A stretch of 14,877 nucleotides of DNA from Bacteroidales bacterium (lineage in GTDB: Bacteria; Bacteroidota; Bacteroidia; Bacteroidales; Paludibacteraceae), in assembly GCA_900766775.1 (NCBI GenBank), contig CAAFXN010000024.1, positions 1 to 14,877 of the forward strand. Direction: 5' to 3'. The notes beneath the pieces are model-generated. The model was not told the origin of the DNA. It searched no databases and saw nothing but the letters and a program-made list of their open reading frames with translations. Both the position numbers and the translations under genes were made by a program. Numbering within the stretch: the first letter of the stretch is position 1; every line of letters starts with the position of its first letter. Below, one piece after another: positions 14,769 to 14,877 of the stretch.

Positions 14769-14801
14769 TGTCGCGGGTCTCCCGCGGGTCGGTTGCGGGT
14801 C
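14769..14801. repeat. 11-base tandem repeat, second locus
   Basis: Three 11-base units: TGTCGCGGGTC, TCCCGCGGGTC, GGTTGCGGGTC. The first is identical to the unit at 8940-8950. The phase and spacing are the same as in the array at 8907-8972. Confidence 0.85.
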
Positions 14802-14824
14802 GTCCGTATACCAACCCTCCCCTC

Positions 14825-14856
14825 CAAAGTATGGGCGGAAGAACGAAATGTACAAA
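14825..14856 (-). promoter_or_regulatory. Weak promoter-like match, minus strand
   Basis: TTTG (14856-14853), 21 bases, TACTTTG (14831-14825). The -7 box is one base short of TAnnTTTG. It would drive transcription through the right-hand repeat region toward the deacylase gene's 3' end. Confidence 0.25.
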
Positions 14857-14877
14857 AAGATTTGAGCGGGATTGTGG

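Larger units (their letters stand above)
14242..14877. other. Repeat-rich right-hand region without a supportable gene
   Basis: 636 bases with an inverted repeat just after the deacylase gene, an 8-base repeat forming a large stem, two further hairpins and an 11-base repeat array. A 145-codon minus-strand frame (14814-14377) begins in the 11-base array and ends in the 8-base array, so I do not call it. Confidence 0.6.

Noticed and set aside
14377..14814. 145-codon minus-strand frame
   Set aside because: Its first codons translate the 11-base repeats and its last ~25 codons the 8-base repeats. The middle matches no family I know. Kept only as an open question in the findings.

Overview
The window looks like chromosomal DNA from a member of the order Bacteroidales. 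It has promoters of the Bacteroides type (-33 TTTG, 20-base spacer, -7 TAnnTTTG), A-rich stretches instead of Shine-Dalgarno sequences before starts, a lysine in the YidC groove, and secreted proteins built from choice-of-anchor J (Cleaved_Adhesin) domains. Two of these proteins share a short tail that resembles a type IX secretion (T9SS) signal. I cannot name a genus. There are no tRNA or rRNA genes, CRISPR arrays or intact insertion sequences.

Layout. Almost all genes are on the minus strand. Read in transcription order from the right, a promoter at 13578-13609 drives kdsB (13548-12769), deoD (12599-11892), yidC (11865-9934) and a probable outer-membrane beta-barrel protein (9886-9059). A clear intrinsic terminator follows at 8982-9017. 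A second unit starts at a promoter at 8771-8802. Its leader is about 170 nt and holds two related palindromes. It carries three large exported modular proteins: 8594-5742, 5685-3304, and 3279 to beyond base 1, the last incomplete at its C-terminus. On the plus strand, divergent from kdsB, a promoter at 13635-13666 serves a ProX/YbaK-type aminoacyl-tRNA deacylase (13705-14241). The last ~640 bases hold only repeats and hairpins that I can support.

How the genes fit together. The first unit is envelope housekeeping (CMP-Kdo for lipopolysaccharide, membrane-protein insertion, a barrel protein) plus purine salvage. The second is a set of surface or secreted adhesin-like proteins without visible catalytic domains, probably exported by Sec and then T9SS.

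What stands out lies between the genes. Period-7 (or 14) degenerate tandem repeats, each with a different sequence, fill three gene junctions and touch upstream stop codons. A fourth sits inside the barrel gene, which also carries a nested palindrome in frame. An 11-base repeat family built on CGCGGGTC occurs at two sites almost 6 kb apart. An 8-base repeat forms a large inverted repeat near the right end. The leader of the adhesin operon can be drawn as mutually exclusive hairpins, one followed by a U-tract, and so is a candidate attenuator or a repressor-controlled site.
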